A DNA stretch of 20,379 nucleotides from positions 1-20,379 of the forward strand of contig JBBRQV010000043.1 in the NCBI GenBank assembly GCA_038225955.1. Direction: 5' to 3'. Numbering within the stretch: position 1 is the first letter of the stretch; each line of letters starts with the position of its first letter. Source of the stretch: JAFDZO01 sp038225955. GTDB lineage: Bacteria; Bacteroidota; Ignavibacteria; Tepidaquicellales; Tepidaquicellaceae. The position numbers and the translations under genes are program-made. A model generated the notes under the pieces. The model ran no database searches. It was not told where the DNA came from and worked only from the letters and a program-made list of their open reading frames with translations. Below, piece after piece: positions 16,148-20,379 of this stretch.

Positions 16148-16657
16148 ATGTTCGAAAATATTTCAAATCATTTATTCAATAACGAAGAGTTAAAAAAAGT
16201 TGAGCAGCATATTGCAAAGTATCCGCAAAAGATGGCAGCAGTTATGCCCGTTCTTTGGATGGTACAGGAAAAAGAAGGATGGATTTCCACCGACTCGATG
16301 AAATACATCGGTCAGCTTCTTGAGCTTCCCGAAGAACATGTTCTCGGTGTTGCTTCTTTCTATACAATGTATTTCAAGAAGCCTGTCGGAAAATATCATT
16401 TGCAAATCTGCACAAATGTTTCGTGTATGCTTTGTGGCGGAACAGAACTTTTCAAATACGTCAGCGATAAGCTTGGAATAAAAAATAAAGAAATTACCTC
16501 AGACGGAATTTTTTCTATTGAGGAAGTTGAGTGCCTTGGTTCATGCGGTACTGCCCCTATGCTTCAGGTGAATAATAAAGAATTTTATGAAAATCTTACG
16601 CATCCTAAAGTAGATGAATTGCTTTCAAAATTCAGAAGCGAAGCATCTAAAAATTAA
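16148..16657 (+). CDS. nuoE: NADH-quinone oxidoreductase subunit E (24 kDa type, 2Fe-2S)
   Basis: A thioredoxin-like [2Fe-2S] subunit of the NADH-dehydrogenase module, 169 residues, the standard length. The cluster N1a ligands are all present: C88 and C93 (CTNVSC), C129 and C133 (ECLGSCGTAP). The N-terminal helical part includes VMPVLWMVQEKEGWIS and LGVASFYTMY, which are conserved in the family. It pairs with NuoF, encoded 24 bases downstream, consistent with co-translation of the NADH-oxidising subcomplex. Confidence 0.97.
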   Translation: MFENISNHLFNNEELKKVEQHIAKYPQKMAAVMPVLWMVQEKEGWISTDSMKYIGQLLELPEEHVLGVASFYTMYFKKPVGKYHLQICTNVSCMLCGGTELFKYVSDKLGIKNKEITSDGIFSIEEVECLGSCGTAPMLQVNNKEFYENLTHPKVDELLSKFRSEASKN

Positions 16658-16681
16658 AAATAAGTTTTAGATTTAATTATA

Positions 16682-18076
16682 ATGATAAAAATAATTTTAA
16701 AAGATATTCCTGATTATCATAAGATAGACGTTTATGAAAAAAACGGCGGATACCAGTCTTTGAAAAAAGCTCTCGGTATGTCGCAGCAGGAAATAGTTGA
16801 TGAAGTTAAGAAATCGAATTTAAAAGGCAGAGGCGGGGCATGTTTCCCAACAGGAATGAAATGGTCTTTCCTTGCTAAGAATGATAAACCAAAATATTTA
16901 ATCTGCAACGGTGACGAATCCGAACCGGGCAGCTTTAAGGACAGAGAAATTTTTGAAAAAAATCCGCATCAGTTTCTTGAGGGAGTTTTAATCGCATCTT
17001 ACGCTCTTGGTGTTAAAGATGCTTATGTTTATATCCGTGGTGAATACTGGAGATGGATAAATATGATGGAAGTTGCTTTAGCCGATGCATATAAAAAAGG
17101 TTACGTAGGAAAAAATATTTTTGGAAAAGATTTTTCAGTTAATATACATATACACACAGGCGCAGGAGCTTATATCTGCGGAGAAGAATCTTCAATGATG
17201 AACTCACTTGAAGGCAAGCGCGCTTATCCGAGAGTAAAACCTCCGTTCCCTGCAGTAATTGGTGTATGGGGATGTCCGACAATTATTAATAATATTGAAA
17301 CACTTGCAAATATTCCGCCAATAATTGAAAATGGCGGTGAATGGTTCTCAAAAATCGGTGCTCCGGCACATCCAGGAACATTGCTTTTTGGTGTCAGCGG
17401 TCACGTTAATAAACCCGGTGTTTATGAGCTTGAAACAGGAATACCTTTGATGACTGTCATCAACGATGTTTGCGGCGGAGTAAAGAACGGCAAAGATATT
17501 AAGATGGTTATTCCGGGAGGCTCATCAATGCCGCCTCTTACAAAGGAAGAATGTCTCACCATGAAAATGGATAACGAATCATTGAAAGCAATCGGCTCGG
17601 CTATCGGAACAGCAGGAGTTATTGTAATGGATGAAGATACTGACCTCATAAAAGTTTTAAAAAGAATTACAAAGTTTTATTATCATGAATCTTGCGGACA
17701 GTGCACTCCTTGTAGAGAGGGCTGCGGCTGGATGCTAAGAGTACTCGATAGAATTGACAGAGGCGAGGGAAGACAGGAAGATTTAGACTTATTAATTTCC
17801 GTTGCAGAAAATATCGAAGGCAATACAATCTGCGCGCTTGGTGATGCAGCAGCATGGCCTGTAAAATGGACAATAAGAAAATTCAGGGATGAATTCAGCG
17901 CAAGAATTCCAAAGCACTCAATTACTCTTCCTATATTAAATAAAGTTCACGGCGTTAGAAACGAACAGGACGGCTTTAATACATTAAAGCAAAATAATGA
18001 GAACGAATTAGTTGAATCTTTAATGGGAAAAGTTCAGGAAGAGCTTAATGATGAATCGATAAGACACTCAGGATAA
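16682..18076 (+). CDS. nuoF: NADH-quinone oxidoreductase subunit F (NADH/FMN/4Fe-4S)
   Basis: The 51 kDa-type subunit that oxidises NADH, 464 residues. Seen in order: the NADH/FMN glycine-rich motif GRGGACFPTGMKW (49-61), FMN-binding CNGDESEPGSFKDRE (75-89), the second glycine motif GAGAYICGEES (160-170), and the N3 [4Fe-4S] ligands C338, C341 and C344 (SCGQCTPCREGC) with C384 (NTICALGDAAAWP). A hydrophilic tail of about 50 residues follows the core from about 412; its end (NELVESLMGKVQEELNDESI) looks helical and is not part of the core fold. This is the last complex I gene here: a strong terminator follows, so nuoG and the membrane-arm genes H-N are not in this cluster. FMN and NADH use are by family, not measured. 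Confidence 0.97.
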   Translation: MIKIILKDIPDYHKIDVYEKNGGYQSLKKALGMSQQEIVDEVKKSNLKGRGGACFPTGMKWSFLAKNDKPKYLICNGDESEPGSFKDREIFEKNPHQFLEGVLIASYALGVKDAYVYIRGEYWRWINMMEVALADAYKKGYVGKNIFGKDFSVNIHIHTGAGAYICGEESSMMNSLEGKRAYPRVKPPFPAVIGVWGCPTIINNIETLANIPPIIENGGEWFSKIGAPAHPGTLLFGVSGHVNKPGVYELETGIPLMTVINDVCGGVKNGKDIKMVIPGGSSMPPLTKEECLTMKMDNESLKAIGSAIGTAGVIVMDEDTDLIKVLKRITKFYYHESCGQCTPCREGCGWMLRVLDRIDRGEGRQEDLDLLISVAENIEGNTICALGDAAAWPVKWTIRKFRDEFSARIPKHSITLPILNKVHGVRNEQDGFNTLKQNNENELVESLMGKVQEELNDESIRHSG

Positions 18077-18107
18077 AATTCTCAGATAAATAATTTTAGT
18101 ATAAAGC

Positions 18108-18145
18108 AAAAAGCCATTCCGATTAAAATCAGAATGGCTTTTTTT
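18108..18145. terminator. Bidirectional terminator between nuoF and the S8 protease gene
   Basis: AAAAAGCCATTC (18108-18119) pairs with GAATGGCTTTTT (18132-18143). An inner GAT/ATC pairing (18121-18123 with 18128-18130) extends the stem past one mismatch. T residues follow on the plus strand, and T residues also follow on the minus strand (complement of the A-run and GCAAAAA at the left). It serves both convergent genes. Confidence 0.85.
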
Positions 18146-18166
18146 ATTGTAAAAAAATTCTTTTTA

Positions 18167-19939
18167 TTATTTAATTAGTACCATTTTCTTTGTGCTTAGC
18201 ATCGCTCCGTTTGTATATAGAGCATAGAAATAAACACCGCTATTCAATCCGCTTGCATCAAATGTAATGTTGTAGTTTCCTTGCGCTCTTCTTTCATTCA
18301 ATAATTCTTTTATTTCTTTTCCTGCTGAGTTGTAAACAACAATCTTCACATTTGCATCTGAAGGTAAATTGAATTCAATTTTTGTAGTAGGATTGAAAGG
18401 GTTTGGATAATTCTGTGCTAAATAAAAATCCTGAACAGTTGTTGAAGGATCATTTATCACAGAGGTAAATGTTCTAGCAAGCTTAACTGATTCCCATGCG
18501 TTTATTAATCCGTAACCTCTTTGTCTTCCCGGAGCGAATGATGAATCCGCTTTTGAAGTAAGTACTGTTTTTATCTGAGCAGGTGTTAAACTGTAATTTG
18601 CCTGTAAAATCATTGCGCATACTCCGGCAGTCATCGGACATGAGAAGGATGTTCCCGAGCCTGTTGTATATCCTGTAGGTGTTCCAACACCATTGCTTGG
18701 CTGCGCAACGTAATTACCGCTTCCCAATGCGCATATATCGGGCTTGATAGCGCCGAGCGTTGTAAGACCTACAGATGAAAACGAAGAGCGCTTTTTATCT
18801 GACCCAACTGAACCTACACAAATAACTTTTTTGCCGTCAGATGGCGCGCCTAATGTATTATGTGTTGCGTTAAAGCCTTCGTTACCTGCGGAGTTTACTA
18901 CGCAAATTCCAATATCGGCAGCGTGATTTGCACCCTTTGTAATTACTGTGCTGTCGCCGTTCATCCATGTCCAGTCGTAAGTGTGGCTTGAGCCGGGGTC
19001 CATTGCAATATAACCAAGTGAGCTTGAAATTATATCTGCGCCTAAACTGTCTGCCCAGTGAATAGCAGCAATCCAGTTATCTTCTTCCGCAGGAGTTTCA
19101 GAGTCTGTGTTTTCTGTTTTTGCTAAAAGAAATCTCGAACGGTATGCAGGAGAAATAATGTTCCCCGGTGAGTATCCACCTATTAAAGATAATGTTTGCG
19201 TTCCGTGCTCGCCTGTACCGGCGCCGCCGTTGGCAACATTTGTATCGCCGTTCACAAAATCTTTTGTATGAAGTCCTCTTGCTCTTATAGAATCAAAAGC
19301 TGGGTGTCCTAAATTGTCCCAACCCGCATCGAATGTAGCAATCACAATTCCTTTTCCATTGTATCCGCTATCCTGCGCAGTGATTGCATTTATTAATGTC
19401 ATCTGTGAAGAAGACTGACCGTAACTCATTGAAGATGTATTATCAAAATTAGGGTTTGGTTCAACTGCAGGTTTGATTTCGTTTTGTATGGACTCTATAT
19501 CGTTTACTCTTTTCTTAAACTTTGCAACTAACTCAACTCTCTTTACACATGAAAAATTTGTAATCAAATCAATCTGGCCTCTTGTAGCATAAGTAGAGAT
19601 TGCATTTATCCAGTCAGATTTTTGTTTAATTACGATTCCTGCATTTACTACTTCCTGTACATAACCGCTGTACATAGGAATGTCCATTTCATTGATAGTG
19701 CCTTTTAATTGTCTTCTCTTAAGTGATTCTGGTGACAGAGTATTTACAGCATCAGTTATAGTATTTGTTCCTTTATCTTTGAAGTATATCCACACAAGGA
19801 TTTTATCTCCCGAATTTCTTTCGGCAAGCTCGTTATTCAGAAAAAAAGATATTTTCGAATTATTATGACTTGTAAAACCGTAGAACATATAGACGATAAA
19901 AAATATGGTGAATGAACTTATTAGGTACGTCTTTTTCAT
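18167..19939 (-). CDS. Secreted subtilisin-family (S8) serine protease with T9SS sorting domain
   Basis: An exported peptidase of 590 residues from the chosen start. Residue numbers below count from an upstream TTG at 19978, 13 codons before the preferred ATG at 19939 (MKKTYLISSFTIFF), which begins a clean signal peptide. Residues about 45-170 look like an inhibitory propeptide. The S8 catalytic triad is intact: D217 (ATFDAGW), H258 (GEHGTQT) and S444 (SGTSFSCPMTAG), with oxyanion-hole N366 (NSAGNEG). After the catalytic domain comes a T9SS sorting domain, with NYPNPFNPTT from residue 523 and a tail ending KKMVLIK. It probably degrades or processes proteins outside the cell; the substrate is unknown. 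It is convergent with nuoF and divergent from the gene at the right edge. Confidence 0.92.
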   Translation of the reverse strand: MKKTYLISSFTIFFIVYMFYGFTSHNNSKISFFLNNELAERNSGDKILVWIYFKDKGTNTITDAVNTLSPESLKRRQLKGTINEMDIPMYSGYVQEVVNAGIVIKQKSDWINAISTYATRGQIDLITNFSCVKRVELVAKFKKRVNDIESIQNEIKPAVEPNPNFDNTSSMSYGQSSSQMTLINAITAQDSGYNGKGIVIATFDAGWDNLGHPAFDSIRARGLHTKDFVNGDTNVANGGAGTGEHGTQTLSLIGGYSPGNIISPAYRSRFLLAKTENTDSETPAEEDNWIAAIHWADSLGADIISSSLGYIAMDPGSSHTYDWTWMNGDSTVITKGANHAADIGICVVNSAGNEGFNATHNTLGAPSDGKKVICVGSVGSDKKRSSFSSVGLTTLGAIKPDICALGSGNYVAQPSNGVGTPTGYTTGSGTSFSCPMTAGVCAMILQANYSLTPAQIKTVLTSKADSSFAPGRQRGYGLINAWESVKLARTFTSVINDPSTTVQDFYLAQNYPNPFNPTTKIEFNLPSDANVKIVVYNSAGKEIKELLNERRAQGNYNITFDASGLNSGVYFYALYTNGAMLSTKKMVLIK

Positions 19940-20120
19940 TTTATTTAGTTTTGCTAAAATTACGCGTATTGTTTGCAAAATTCAAACTATTTATATAGAG
20001 TAAAACCCGCTTAAAAATGGTAATATGATAATTTTTATAAAAAGTCCTGCATCTGAATAAAATCTCCCTTTATATATGTGAATTCTTTGGATATTTTTAA
20101 GCAATCAAATCTTATTTCCA

Positions 20121-20379
20121 ATGTTTAAATATCTTATCATTTCCTTATTAGTTTTTGTAAGCCCTTTTACAAAATTATATTCACAGTGGTCTAACAATCC
20201 TACTGTAAACACCCCGGTGGTAATAGCTCCAGTCAATCAGCTTAATGCGAAATGCATTTCTGATGGACAGGAAGGAATAATAATTGTATGGGAAGACAAT
20301 AGAACGGTTTCATCCGGCAACAGAGATATTTATGCCCAAAGAATCGATAGATTCGGTTTCAGGAAATGGGGCGACTCGA
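20121..20379 (+). CDS. Start of a secreted protein, cut by the window edge
   Basis: Partial: 86 codons run open to the right edge. Residues 1-22 are a signal peptide (MFKYLIISLLVFVSPF, cleavage probably after KLYSQ). The mature start WSNNPTVNTPV and the stretch IIIVWEDNR..DIYAQRIDRFG match a repeated motif common in large secreted proteins of this bacterial group, likely a beta-propeller-like repeat. By analogy with its neighbours it may end in a T9SS sorting domain, but that part is outside the window. It is divergent from the protease gene across a 181-base spacer (19940-20120) in which I see no clear promoter box. Confidence 0.65.
   Translation, partial: MFKYLIISLLVFVSPFTKLYSQWSNNPTVNTPVVIAPVNQLNAKCISDGQEGIIIVWEDNRTVSSGNRDIYAQRIDRFGFRKWGDS

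Overview
The window is AT-rich and gene-dense. It reads as a chromosome segment from the Bacteroidota/Chlorobiota/Ignavibacteriota side of the tree. Five complete secreted proteins end in a type IX secretion (T9SS) sorting domain with the NYPNPFNP signature, which is characteristic of Ignavibacteria and their relatives. Most starts have no Shine-Dalgarno, and two TAnnTTTG promoter elements can be seen. Assignment to Ignavibacteria is inference; there is no rRNA or other marker here to fix it.

Layout. 1-2706: two secreted T9SS cargo proteins, a choice-of-anchor V protein and a seven-repeat FG-GAP/VCBS protein with an ASPIC/UnbV domain, closed by a terminator. 2883-3935: a three-domain Ada alkylation-repair regulator behind a plausible promoter. 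4076-7111: a large BNR/sortilin-like beta-propeller T9SS protein with its own terminator. 7164-8234 (minus): a membrane-anchored SpoIIE/RsbU-type phosphatase. 8371-8589: a small unknown protein. 8586-10310 (minus): a DEDDh exonuclease fused to a GIY-YIG/UvrC N-terminal half. 10311-10613: a gene-free stretch filled with degenerate CACAGAG-type repeats. 10614-12365: a long-chain acyl-CoA synthetase.

12439-18076: complex I genes nuoA, nuoB, nuoC, nuoD, nuoE and nuoF in order. A T9SS choice-of-anchor J gene sits between nuoB and nuoC, with a terminator-like hairpin between it and nuoC. A strong bidirectional terminator follows nuoF, so nuoG onward must be elsewhere. 18167-19939 (minus): a secreted subtilisin-family protease with a T9SS tail. 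20121 to the right edge: the beginning of another secreted protein.

How the parts fit: complex I and acyl-CoA activation suggest respiration, possibly with fatty-acid use. The secreted T9SS proteins (propellers, adhesin-like domain, protease) suggest an outward-facing lifestyle. Ada and the exonuclease-UvrC fusion are DNA-repair functions. I see no CRISPR array, insertion sequence, tRNA, rRNA or prophage. The most unusual items are the secreted-protein gene inside the nuo operon with its hairpin, the nuclease fusion, and the CACAGAG repeat region.
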